In this document: positions 15,853 through 22,690 of the stretch, one piece after another
Layout of the letters: every line of letters starts with the position of its first letter
Position numbering within the stretch: the first letter of the stretch is position 1
Assembly: GCA_963169055.1 (NCBI GenBank)
Contig: CAUJFU010000194.1
Span: 1-23,705 of the forward strand
Source of the DNA: Myxococcota bacterium
GTDB taxonomy: Bacteria > Myxococcota_C > UBA6777
Direction: 5' to 3'
Length of the DNA stretch: 23,705 nucleotides
The notes under the pieces: model-generated
What the model was told of the DNA's origin: nothing
The model's database searches: none
What the model saw: only the letters and a program-made list of their open reading frames with translations
Program-made: the position numbers and the translations under genes

Positions 15853-15885
15853 ACAGGGGGCGGCTCCTAGTGGGCGGATATCGTC

Positions 15886-16959
15886 TTAGGGGGTTTGGAG
15901 GATATCGTGGACAATCTTTTCGGGGTCGCCTTCGCCGACGTTGTTCATGGAGGCGACATCGATGTATCGAGCGGAGCGTTGGGAGTTGTTGATTTGTGGG
16001 AGGCCGGCACGTCGGCGGGCCATATCGATCAGGCTACCCGCGACGCGATCGAGGGCGACGGGGTCGGTGGAGCCGAGGTAGACTTGGGCGTGCCAGTTGG
16101 CGGCTTCGCCGTTGTAGGTGCCGCGTAATCCATCGAGGATGTGCAGGACGAACTTTTGTCGAAAGAGTTTCCATGTGGCGATCTCGCCAAAGCCGACCGT
16201 TCCGCCCCAATGCTTTTCAAAGTGTTGCGAATTTTTGAAACTGCCAAGGACTTGGTTGGCGAGGGCGAGGCGATAACCGAGGACGGGGTGATCTTCGAGG
16301 GTTGCGAGGTTGATCACAAAGCGGCAGGTGGCAAGCAAGGAAGTGACGGGGATCTTTTGGGCAAAGAAGCCGCTTTGGATCGGGAAGCCGACGGAGTCGT
16401 CGAAGGGAAGCTGATTTGCGCCGACAAAGCGGACGCCGTTGGCGGTCCAGTTGAGGGGGAAGCCAGCGGCGACAAGGTCTTGTCCTGTGGGGGCCCAGAC
16501 GATGATATCGTTGCTATAGACGCCCGCAGCACGCAAGCCGCCGACGATGGCGGCGACAGTGGAGGTTTGGACGCGAGAAAAGGGGGTTCCAGCGGCATCG
16601 ACCAAGATCCCGACTTTGTCACCCGGGCCGAACCATGTACCCCAAGCGGCTTGGCCGGTGGGTTGCCCTGTGAGCTTCATGACGAGTTGGGCCATCATGT
16701 TGCTGACGAGTGCGGGGTTGGGTGCGGCTTGATCGGAGCGAAATACGCGGCGGCTACGGATATCGACGACGTGCCCTCGGCGAGAATGCCCTTGTCCACG
16801 GATCATCTGGCCGACGTCGACGATGGCGGAGAGGGAAGGGATTTGTCGGGGCGGGATCGCTGCCCACACCAACGAAAAAGTTAGCGGCAAGCCAAAAAGA
16901 AAAGCAAACAGAACAAGGCGTTTGGCTGTTTGAGGACGAGGTGAGGCGGTGGTGATCAC
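15886..16959 (-). CDS. Secreted DUF362-like protein
   Basis: A 357-residue exported protein. A GTG at 16959 is preceded by AAAGGAGGT at close spacing and was chosen; an upstream TTG at 17007 has no such site. Residues 12-34 form a signal peptide (LVLFAFLFGLPLTFSLVWA). The mature part resembles DUF362: VGILVDAAG near 105, a GLRAAGVYSNDIIVWAP segment, CRFVINLATLEDHPVLG, and near the end HILDGLRGTYNG followed by LGSTDPVALDRVAG, where the family places its conserved Asp-Pro-Val-Ala-x-D. The Fe-S cluster found in some DUF362 proteins is absent. The function of the family is not settled. The gene is divergent from the PP2C-cNMP gene, with a shared 116-base promoter region. Confidence 0.75.
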   Translation of the reverse strand: MITTASPRPQTAKRLVLFAFLFGLPLTFSLVWAAIPPRQIPSLSAIVDVGQMIRGQGHSRRGHVVDIRSRRVFRSDQAAPNPALVSNMMAQLVMKLTGQPTGQAAWGTWFGPGDKVGILVDAAGTPFSRVQTSTVAAIVGGLRAAGVYSNDIIVWAPTGQDLVAAGFPLNWTANGVRFVGANQLPFDDSVGFPIQSGFFAQKIPVTSLLATCRFVINLATLEDHPVLGYRLALANQVLGSFKNSQHFEKHWGGTVGFGEIATWKLFRQKFVLHILDGLRGTYNGEAANWHAQVYLGSTDPVALDRVAGSLIDMARRRAGLPQINNSQRSARYIDVASMNNVGEGDPEKIVHDILQTP

Positions 16960-17015
16960 AAGAACCTCCTTTGAGGGGGTGTGGTTGGCGTCTCTTGAGC
17001 CGAGCAAAAAAAGCC

Positions 17016-17021
17016 ATTATA
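17016..17021 (-). promoter_or_regulatory. Candidate -10 box for the DUF362-like gene
   Basis: TATAAT on the minus strand, 57 bases before the GTG at 16959. No good -35 hexamer is found at 16-18 bases, so this is tentative. It stands back to back with the plus-strand promoter at 17033-17061. Confidence 0.35.
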
Positions 17022-17032
17022 CTGCAACTTCC

Positions 17033-17061
17033 TTGGAACAAGATCTCTCTTTTCATATAAT
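17033..17061 (+). promoter_or_regulatory. Sigma-70-type promoter of the PP2C-cNMP gene
   Basis: TTGGAA (17033-17038) and a perfect TATAAT (17056-17061) are separated by exactly 17 bases. A start of transcription near 17068 would leave a leader of only about 8 bases before the ATG at 17076, in keeping with the weak ribosome site there. Confidence 0.65.
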
Positions 17062-17075
17062 GCGAGACGGGCAGA

Positions 17076-18332
17076 ATGGCGCATACAACACAATCCAGTG
17101 CAACATTTTTTCAGATCGAAGCGTGGGTGGGAAGTGACCTCGGTCAAGTCCGAAAGAAAAATGAAGACAACTACCTCGTGGACGCGCTCAATGGCTTGTT
17201 TATTGTGGCGGATGGGATGGGGGGAGGTGTCGAAGGGGAGCGGGCATCACGTCGGGCGATCGAGACGTTTAGTGCGACGTTGTACAACGAGCGCGATACG
17301 GTGCGTCTGATGGCGGGTGGTTTGGATGGCGAAGTGCGCGAGAAGATCAGCGATCTGATGCGTTCGGCGATCCATGCGGCCAATCAAGAGATCTTGCAGA
17401 TCCGCAGAAGCATCGGTCCCGATGTGTCGATGGGGACGACGATCAGCGCGATGTTGATTCAAGGGAATCACGGTGTGATCGCGCACGTTGGAGACAGTCG
17501 GATCTATCGGGTGCGTTATCGGGATCTTGCGCAAGTGACGGAAGATCATTCGTTGGTGGCGCAGCAGATCCGAGACGGGTACATCACGCCCGAACAAGCG
17601 AAGTATTCGCCGTTTCGCAACGTGATCTTGCAAGCGATCGGCAAAGGCGAAAAGATCGATCCACAGATCGATTTTTTGGTGGTGGAACCCGGGGATCAGT
17701 TTTTGTTGTGTTCGGATGGTTTGCACAGTTATTTGACGAACGATGAGATCATTACGGTGATGGCGGAACCTTCGGGTCATCGGATCGTGCCGCGATTGAT
17801 CGATTGTGCGAACGCACGCGGTGGAAGCGACAACATTACGGCGATTGCGGTGCGTTTGTCTTCGGCGGAGCATTATGTCCCGACGACCGAGGTGGATGTG
17901 GGGCAATCGTTGGGGCATTCGCCCTTATTGCGGGGGCTTAAACCGCTGGAGACAACGCGGTTGTTGCAGTTGGGGCAGACGCAAGACTACATCGCAGGAG
18001 AGCGGATCGCGAGTGAGGATGCGCCAGAGCGTTCGCTGTTTTTGATCTTTGACGGTCAAGTGGGGCTGTATCGCAGCGGGATCTGGTTGGCGACGTTGGA
18101 AACGGGACAGCACTTTGGTTTGGAGTCGTTGGTGGATGGGAAGGGACGGATGATGACTGCACAAGCAGAGACGCAAGTGCGATTGTTGGAGGTTCCACGG
18201 GACGAGTTGTTGGATCTGTTGCGGCGTGATCCGAATCTCGGGGTCAAGATCATCTGGAACTTGCTCAAAGATATCTCGTTGAATTCACGCGATTATGTAT
18301 CACGTCTATTGAAGGCGCTTTCGAGCGAGTAG
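17076..18332 (+). CDS. PP2C-type protein phosphatase fused to a cyclic-nucleotide-binding-like domain
   Basis: A 418-residue cytosolic phosphatase. The PP2C domain (about residues 16-264) has all metal-binding motifs: DLGQVRKKNEDN, VADGMGGG, MGTTISAML, HVGDSRIYR, TEDHSLV, CSDGLHSYL and GGSDNITAI. It should remove phosphate from Ser/Thr, with Mn2+ or Mg2+, and counter Hanks-type kinases; no kinase lies in the window. The C-terminal domain (about 290-405) resembles cNMP/Crp effector domains (SLFLIFDGQVGLYRSGIWLATLETGQHFGLESLVDG), ending in a helix. The phosphate-binding cassette Gly-Glu-x-x-x-Arg is not clearly intact (HFGLESLVDGKGR), so another ligand or a structural role is possible. Codons are G-ending (GTG, GCG, TTG), unlike the C-ending plus-strand genes at 8.6-15.5 kb. 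Confidence 0.93.
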   Translation: MAHTTQSSATFFQIEAWVGSDLGQVRKKNEDNYLVDALNGLFIVADGMGGGVEGERASRRAIETFSATLYNERDTVRLMAGGLDGEVREKISDLMRSAIHAANQEILQIRRSIGPDVSMGTTISAMLIQGNHGVIAHVGDSRIYRVRYRDLAQVTEDHSLVAQQIRDGYITPEQAKYSPFRNVILQAIGKGEKIDPQIDFLVVEPGDQFLLCSDGLHSYLTNDEIITVMAEPSGHRIVPRLIDCANARGGSDNITAIAVRLSSAEHYVPTTEVDVGQSLGHSPLLRGLKPLETTRLLQLGQTQDYIAGERIASEDAPERSLFLIFDGQVGLYRSGIWLATLETGQHFGLESLVDGKGRMMTAQAETQVRLLEVPRDELLDLLRRDPNLGVKIIWNLLKDISLNSRDYVSRLLKALSSE

Positions 18333-18366
18333 CTCGGAACAAGGGAGAGCAAGCCCCCCACCCCAG

Positions 18367-18390
18367 CCCTCCCCCGTGAACGGAGGAGGG
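18367..18390. terminator. Strong hairpin between convergent genes, possible bidirectional terminator
   Basis: CCCTCCCCCG (18367-18376) pairs with CGGAGGAGGG (18381-18390) over 10 positions with one mismatch, around a TGAA tetraloop. It follows the PP2C-cNMP stop by 34 bases. No T-tract follows, so it is not a textbook terminator and may instead be a dispersed palindromic element. Confidence 0.45.
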
Positions 18391-18410
18391 AGCGTGGCGG
18401 GAGGGTTGTG

Positions 18411-18444
18411 TTTAGCGGAAGATGCTAAAGCGTGCGCGGTGGGA
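18411..18444. repeat. 34-bp repeat, copy 1
   Basis: Identical over 34 bases to 18483-18516, 72 bases away start to start. It contains TTTAGC-GGAAGAT-GCTAAA, a perfect 6-bp palindrome with a 7-base loop. It lies just beyond the 3' end of the TonB-like gene. Confidence 0.9.
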
Positions 18445-18482
18445 TGGATCGGGATGGCACGAGCACGTTCGAAGTGCGTGTA

Positions 18483-18516
18483 TTTAGCGGAAGATGCTAA
18501 AGCGTGCGCGGTGGGA
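18483..18516. repeat. 34-bp repeat, copy 2, forming the 3' end of the TonB-like gene
   Basis: This copy supplies the last codons (SHRARFSIFR) and the TAA of the TonB-like gene on the minus strand. The palindrome TTTAGC/GCTAAA includes the stop codon. Confidence 0.9.
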
Positions 18517-19752
18517 GTTGTAGACAAAGAAGCTGAAGCGAAAGCGGATGGCGCCGTTGGGATCGACGAGTCCTTTGGGAGGATTGGGGAAGGGTTGTGC
18601 GGCCTTGAAGGCGCGGATGGCTTCTTGGTCAAGAAAGTCGAGGCCACAGGTGCGTAGGACGCGGGCGTTGACGAGTGTGCCGTCAGGTTTGAGGGTAATG
18701 GAGAGGACAGTGAGGCGGTCTTTGACACCGTAGACGTTGCCGCGTGGATCGCGGCGTTGGTAGGTGGGGGCGGGGTCCCAATGTTGGGAGACGGCGCGTT
18801 TGACGCGGTTAAAGAAGGCGGCGTAGAGCCATTGTCGGCTGTTGAGTTGGGTTTCTTCGCCTTCGCGCATATTGGGGATGTGTTCGGGGGCGGGAGCGCC
18901 TTGGGATTGGGAGAGCGCACCGAGGGAGGGTTTGAGGTTGATGTGAGGGGGAGAGCCTTTGCCGTGTCCTTTGTTGGGGCCTTGGCCTTTGCCGGTTGCT
19001 TGGGGATGGTTGGGGGTGTTGGGAGAGTCGGGGGTATCAGGTTCGGTGTTGTGTTCGGTGGGTGTGGGTTCTTTGAAGGCAAGGCGAATGCGTTGAATGC
19101 GGCCTTTGGAGTGTTGTTGGCCGCGATCTTTGGCGCGGGAGCCTTTGCCTTTTTGGAGGGCGGTTTTTTGGGGGGTGCCACGTTTGGGTGGAGGAGTGCG
19201 AGAGGGTTTGGTTTTGCGTTGTGGCTGAGGACGAGCGCCGCCCGGGGGAGTGCGGTCGCGTTGCGGAGAGCGGCTGGCGACGAGGATCTTGGGTTGGTTG
19301 GGGGCGCGTCGGGAGTTTTGGGAAGCGCGTTTGGCGGGTTTTTTGTAGCGGAGGCGGCGGTGGCGAGAGAGCATTTCTTTGCGGACACGGGTGTTGTGTT
19401 CGCTGAGAAAGCGGGTATTTTCGGGCGGTGTGCGGTCGGGGGTGGGGGCGATATCGACGACTTGTCCACGCAGACGGCGGGGAGGTGTGGGCTGTTTTTT
19501 GCGATCTTGGGGGCGTCGGAGAGCGGGGAGAGGTGCGCGGGTGAGTGTTTTGCCTGTGCGGTCGAGGCGTTGAAGCTGGATCACTCGGGAGGAGGGAGGG
19601 GGGGGCTGGGTTGGGTTGAGCAGCAAGAGCGCCAACAATGCGGGAGCCACCAAGTGGATCACCATCGCTACACCAGAAAAGGCGATGGTGCGAAGATACT
19701 GCATCTCGTCCGTCGGGTGTTGGGGGTGTTGGCGTGGGTCCACAATGGCCAT
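18484..19752 (-). CDS. TonB-family protein with long basic Pro-rich linker
   Basis: A 422-residue inner-membrane energy-transducer-like protein. One transmembrane anchor lies at about residues 20-46 (TIAFSGVAMVIHLVAPALLALLLL). A periplasmic linker of about 270 residues is rich in Pro, Arg, Lys, Gln and Thr (PPPKRGTPQKTALQKGKGSR) and would span the periplasm. The TonB C-terminal domain is at about 325-410: VKRAVSQHWDP, LTVLSITLKPDGTLVNARVLRTCGLDFLDQEAIRAFKAAQPFPNPP, and FRFSFFVY. The tail SHRARFSIFR after this domain comes from a 34-bp repeat and was probably added by it. No exbB or exbD gene is nearby; such stand-alone TonB-like proteins are common in delta-proteobacteria. The ATG at 19752 has a modest GGA site. 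It is convergent with the PP2C-cNMP gene and divergent from the isochorismatase gene. Confidence 0.85.
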   Translation of the reverse strand: MAIVDPRQHPQHPTDEMQYLRTIAFSGVAMVIHLVAPALLALLLLNPTQPPPPSSRVIQLQRLDRTGKTLTRAPLPALRRPQDRKKQPTPPRRLRGQVVDIAPTPDRTPPENTRFLSEHNTRVRKEMLSRHRRLRYKKPAKRASQNSRRAPNQPKILVASRSPQRDRTPPGGARPQPQRKTKPSRTPPPKRGTPQKTALQKGKGSRAKDRGQQHSKGRIQRIRLAFKEPTPTEHNTEPDTPDSPNTPNHPQATGKGQGPNKGHGKGSPPHINLKPSLGALSQSQGAPAPEHIPNMREGEETQLNSRQWLYAAFFNRVKRAVSQHWDPAPTYQRRDPRGNVYGVKDRLTVLSITLKPDGTLVNARVLRTCGLDFLDQEAIRAFKAAQPFPNPPKGLVDPNGAIRFRFSFFVYNSHRARFSIFR

Positions 19753-19920
19753 GAATGATCCGTGATGGGGGGTGGTTGCCTGACGAGTGATCCGCGAAGG
19801 GAGAGTTGTCGGACAATCAGAAGAACATTGGATGCGCTTGTTTTATGCGCAGCATCGCTTAAAAGTAGATAGGATCTTGCGAGTCGTCAATTCTGGCGGA
19901 AATCTAATAGGAGTATCGCG

Positions 19921-20487
19921 ATGGGAACAAGAGTGTATCGAGCAGAAGTGGGTCGGGTGGGTTTGTTGGTGGTGGATGTGCAGGAGCGGTTGGCGGCGGT
20001 GATGCCGGAGAAGGTGATGGAAAAGGTGGCGCAACAGGTGGGGATTTTGTTGCAAAGCGCGCAAACGTTGGGGATGCCTGTGGTGGTGACGGAACAGTAT
20101 CCAAAAGGGATCGGGCCGACGGTGGCGTCGGTGCGAGCGCATCTGGCGGAGGATTGGGTGCCGCTGGAGAAGCTGGACTTTTCGTGTTGTGCGGAGCCAA
20201 AGATCGCGGAAGCCTTGGCGCAAACCAAGTGCGATCAATGGATCGTGTGTGGGATGGAGACGCATATCTGCGTGTTTCAGACGGTGCGGGATCTGTGCGA
20301 ACAGGGGATGGAAGTGTTTGTACCCGAAGATGCGGTGATCTCGCGGGTGAAGACGAATTGGCGGGTGGGATTGGAGATGATGGGGCAGATGGGAGCGTGT
20401 CGAACTTCGGTGGAAGCGGTGTTGTTCGACTTGTTGGTGCGTGCAGGGACGCCACAGTTTAAAGTGATCTCGAAGTTGATCAGGTAG
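19921..20487 (+). CDS. Isochorismatase-family cysteine hydrolase
   Basis: A 188-residue cytosolic alpha/beta hydrolase of the isochorismatase-like family (nicotinamidase, YcaC and relatives). The catalytic triad is visible: Asp19 in LLVVDVQERL, Lys84 in PLEKLDFSCC and the nucleophile Cys117 in VCGMETHICVFQT. The cis-peptide region before Cys is CGMETH, as in the YcaC/hydrolase subgroup; the metal-binding His set of nicotinamidases is not seen, so a nicotinamidase is less likely. TAGGAG precedes the ATG. The 168 bases upstream, between this gene and the divergent TonB-like gene, contain no other gene. The natural substrate cannot be told from the sequence. Confidence 0.9.
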   Translation: MGTRVYRAEVGRVGLLVVDVQERLAAVMPEKVMEKVAQQVGILLQSAQTLGMPVVVTEQYPKGIGPTVASVRAHLAEDWVPLEKLDFSCCAEPKIAEALAQTKCDQWIVCGMETHICVFQTVRDLCEQGMEVFVPEDAVISRVKTNWRVGLEMMGQMGACRTSVEAVLFDLLVRAGTPQFKVISKLIR

Positions 20488-20528
20488 CGGAAAGTGGATC
20501 ATGAGAGATTGGAGATCTCGTATCAGCC

Positions 20529-21005
20529 TTAGATGAATTGGATGCGAACAACTTCGTAGAAGCGCTCGCCTTGGGCGGTGGGGACTTCGACTTCATCTTC
20601 GACACGTTTTCCGATCATGGCCTTTGCCATGGGGGAAAGGATGGAGATGCGGTTGTTTTTGGGATCGGCTTCGGGGGGACCGACGATGGAAAAGACGACT
20701 TCTTTTTCGTCTTGGATATCGAGCAAGGTGACGGTGGCCCCAAAGACGATGCGATCGCTTTTGACGGTGCGTGGGTCGATGACTTCGGCACGAGCGACTT
20801 GATCTTCGAGGTGTTTGATCTGTGCGGCGATCTGGCCTTGGCGTTCTTTGGCGTATTGGTACTCGGCGTTTTCGCTGAGATCGCCGTGGGCGCGGGCCTC
20901 TTCGATGTCACGGATGTTTTTGTGTTTTTCGACGGTTTTGAGTTGGTGGAGTTCGTGTTGCAGCTTTGCGAAGCCTTCTGGAGTCATGGGGATGCGTTCG
21001 GCCAT
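20529..21005 (-). CDS. greA: Transcription elongation factor GreA
   Basis: A 158-residue cytosolic factor that enters the RNA polymerase secondary channel and stimulates cleavage of backtracked RNA. The N-terminal coiled coil (residues 1-75) begins MAERIPMTPEGFAKLQHEL and has at its tip ARAHGDLSENAEYQYAKERQ, with the acidic Asp/Glu pair that acts at the active centre. The C-terminal FKBP-like domain (80-158) has VFGATVTLLD, FSIVGPPEADP and ISILSPMAKAMIGKRVEDEVEV. Length is normal for GreA. The ATG at 21005 has GGGAG upstream; further upstream in-frame starts lack a site. It is convergent with the isochorismatase gene (41-base gap). A 147-base leader separates it from the upstream lipoprotein gene and holds a hairpin and a possible promoter. 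Confidence 0.97.
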   Translation of the reverse strand: MAERIPMTPEGFAKLQHELHQLKTVEKHKNIRDIEEARAHGDLSENAEYQYAKERQGQIAAQIKHLEDQVARAEVIDPRTVKSDRIVFGATVTLLDIQDEKEVVFSIVGPPEADPKNNRISILSPMAKAMIGKRVEDEVEVPTAQGERFYEVVRIQFI

Positions 21006-21029
21006 TGTACTCCCTTTCCTTTTCTCTCG

Positions 21030-21051
21030 ACACCACGGGGGTTTGTGGTGT
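21030..21051 (-). promoter_or_regulatory. Perfect 7-bp hairpin in the greA leader
   Basis: ACACCAC (21030-21036) and GTGGTGT (21045-21051) form an inverted repeat with an 8-base loop, 25 bases before the greA ATG. No U-tract follows on the minus strand, so it is not a standard terminator of the upstream gene. Leader attenuator-like hairpins are known for greA in other bacteria; a link here is inference. Confidence 0.4.
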
Positions 21052-21082
21052 TTTGGGTTGGCATGAACCATCAAAGGCGCGC

Positions 21083-21112
21083 AGTCTAACAAATGTTCCC
21101 TCAAAAAAGCAA
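21083..21112 (-). promoter_or_regulatory. Candidate promoter for greA
   Basis: On the minus strand TTGCTT (21112-21107) and TAGACT (21088-21083) stand 18 bases apart, matching 3 and 4 of 6 consensus positions. It lies upstream of the hairpin in the greA leader. This is weak evidence. Confidence 0.3.
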
Positions 21113-21152
21113 GCGGGTGAAATTTTTATTGGGTTGGACAAGTCATCGAGGA

Positions 21153-22406
21153 TTAAGGGAGGCAAACGCCAGCGGTGTTGTTGCAAGTCATCGCTGTGGG
21201 ACAGGTTTGTCCGGGTGTTGTGCAGGGAAATACGCAGGTAAAGTAGCTTGATTGTGGGTTGATATCCACGCAGGTCATGGTGCCGCCTTGGGCGTTTGCG
21301 CACTGGGCGTTGTTTTGGCAGGTGAGTGAGCAAAAGCCCTTGGCAGCGCCGGGGGGAGCGAGGCAAAGCAGGCCGCCTCGGCAGCCAAGTGCGCTGGCTT
21401 GTTTGGGATCGGTGGAGCAGATCCCGCCGAGGGGGACAGGGCCCGCAGGATGAGCGCCAAGACAGACGTTGCCAAAAGCGGCTTCGCAGCGGAGTCCTGT
21501 GGGGCAGGTGTAGTTGTTGCATCGGAGAAAACAAGAGCCGTAGGTGTTGCCGTTGCCGTCTTGGAGGCCGAGGCAGGTTTCGTTGGGGGCGCAGGTTTTG
21601 CCGGGGGTTTGGCAATTGCCTTCCCAGAGATGGGTGCAGATCTCGGAACCACCGTTGAGAGAGAGACAAGAGAGTCCCGATTGGCAGGCTTGAGAAGTGT
21701 CGAGGCGGCCTTGTTGGACGGCGGGGGGTTTGCAGATCTGGTGTTGCGCGGTGGGGCCAACGGGCTGACAGACGCCGCTGGTGTTGTCCACAGGCAGACA
21801 TGGGGCGTTTCCGGGGCATTGAGGGTTGTTGAGTAGGCACTTGCGATAACAGATCGAGATGACGTTTCCGCTGCCATCTTCCGACTCTGCGCAAAGGTCT
21901 GTGGATTTGCAGGGGCGGTTGGTGTCGCAGACTTCGTGTGTGTCGGCGGTGGGCGTGTCTGGCAAATCGGGCAAGATATCGGGCGGAAGTGGATTGTCGG
22001 GATTAGGCGGTAGATCGGGCGGAAGTGGATTGTCAGGATTGGGCGGCAGATCGGGCGGAAGGGGATTGTCAGGATTGGGCGGCAGATCGGGCGGAAGGGG
22101 ATTGTCAGGATTGGGCGGTAGATCGGGCGGAAGGGGATTGTCAGAATTGGGCGGTAGATCGGGCGGAAGTGGATTGTCGGGCAAGGGTTCGTTGGGAGCG
22201 GAGTCTGGCAAGGGTTCGTTGTTGACGAATTCGGTGGTGGCGAAGGGAGTACACTTGCCGACGCTGCCGAGCCGGACGCATCGTTCGTTGGCCTTGCAAT
22301 CGCCATTGCGGTAGCATTCGCTGGTGTCGATGATGACGATGCAGCCAGAGAAAAGCAGCGCAAAGGCAGGGGCGATGGAGAAGAGGATCGCGTAAATGCG
22401 GGACAT
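21153..22406 (-). CDS. Cys-rich lipoprotein with Pro-rich 12-residue repeats
   Basis: A 417-residue surface or periplasmic lipoprotein. The signal peptide ends in the lipobox LFSGC with the lipidated Cys at 22. A short Cys-containing module (CYRNGDCKANERCV) follows. Residues about 67-139 form a rigid Pro-rich stalk of 12-residue units NPLPPDLPPNPD: five full copies and a modified end. From about 155 the protein is a chain of Cys-rich modules (CKSTDLCAESEDG, CLGLQDGNGNTYGSCFLRC, CANAQGGTMTCVD) of the kind seen in large families of myxobacterial and bradymonadal extracellular proteins, likely disulfide-bonded. The ATG at 22406 has GGAG upstream. A paralogue follows upstream on the same strand. 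Function is unknown; adhesion or surface display is plausible. Confidence 0.88.
   Translation of the reverse strand: MSRIYAILFSIAPAFALLFSGCIVIIDTSECYRNGDCKANERCVRLGSVGKCTPFATTEFVNNEPLPDSAPNEPLPDNPLPPDLPPNSDNPLPPDLPPNPDNPLPPDLPPNPDNPLPPDLPPNPDNPLPPDLPPNPDNPLPPDILPDLPDTPTADTHEVCDTNRPCKSTDLCAESEDGSGNVISICYRKCLLNNPQCPGNAPCLPVDNTSGVCQPVGPTAQHQICKPPAVQQGRLDTSQACQSGLSCLSLNGGSEICTHLWEGNCQTPGKTCAPNETCLGLQDGNGNTYGSCFLRCNNYTCPTGLRCEAAFGNVCLGAHPAGPVPLGGICSTDPKQASALGCRGGLLCLAPPGAAKGFCSLTCQNNAQCANAQGGTMTCVDINPQSSYFTCVFPCTTPGQTCPTAMTCNNTAGVCLP
21991..22185 (-). repeat. In-frame 36-bp tandem repeat encoding the Pro-rich stalk
   Basis: Five full 36-bp units (21991, 22027, 22063, 22099, 22135) and a partial sixth (from 22171). 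Units 2 and 3 are identical and the others differ by one to five bases, so copy number has probably changed recently by slippage or recombination. Each unit encodes 12 residues, so changes keep the frame. Confidence 0.95.
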
Positions 22407-22690
22407 ACAAGTCTCCGTGATGTTGACTCGCGCTCGGGATTCGGTTCGAAAGAGGCGAATCGTTTAGAAGAGCGGAGGTTGGGGAGGCAAGAAACATCGG
22501 GATGTGGGAGAGTCTACGCACAAGCAAAGCATTTGGCACATCGAAAGGAGAACAGTCCGATAGGTGAAGTGCGCAGGAGTCGAGAAATGCAGACGCTTGG
22601 GCGTTAGATTGGCATGGAAAGGGTGGATCTGCAAGGCGAAAAAAGGGTAGCGGAGGGAGGATGAGGGGAGCGGAGGATGAGAGCAGGGGA
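22407..22690. other. 284-base gap between two Cys-rich protein genes
   Basis: No gene, RNA or clear promoter is seen. The open frames crossing it are antisense or shifted parts of the neighbouring genes. The promoter of the lipoprotein gene probably lies here, but no convincing -35/-10 pair was found. Confidence 0.5.

Larger units (their letters stand above)
15540..15885. other. 346-base intergenic stretch with repeats only
   Basis: This gap between two convergent genes contains the 41-bp tandem array (15579-15768) and an imperfect palindromic dispersed-type element (about 15781-15852). Open frames on both strands are artefacts of the repeated unit. No gene, tRNA or ncRNA is recognised. Confidence 0.8.

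Noticed and set aside
18306-19469. 387-codon minus-strand open frame rich in Pro, Ala, Ser and Asn
   Set aside because: It is a shifted frame of the TonB-like gene and its linker, with no recognisable domain or ribosome site.
19921-20487. Nicotinamidase (pncA)
   Set aside because: The Asp/Lys/Cys triad fits the whole isochorismatase-like family, but the Asp-x-His-x-x-x-His metal site of nicotinamidases is not visible.
20908-21894. 328-codon minus-strand open frame overlapping greA and the lipoprotein
   Set aside because: It is Arg/Pro/Gln-rich and overlaps two confident genes in other frames.
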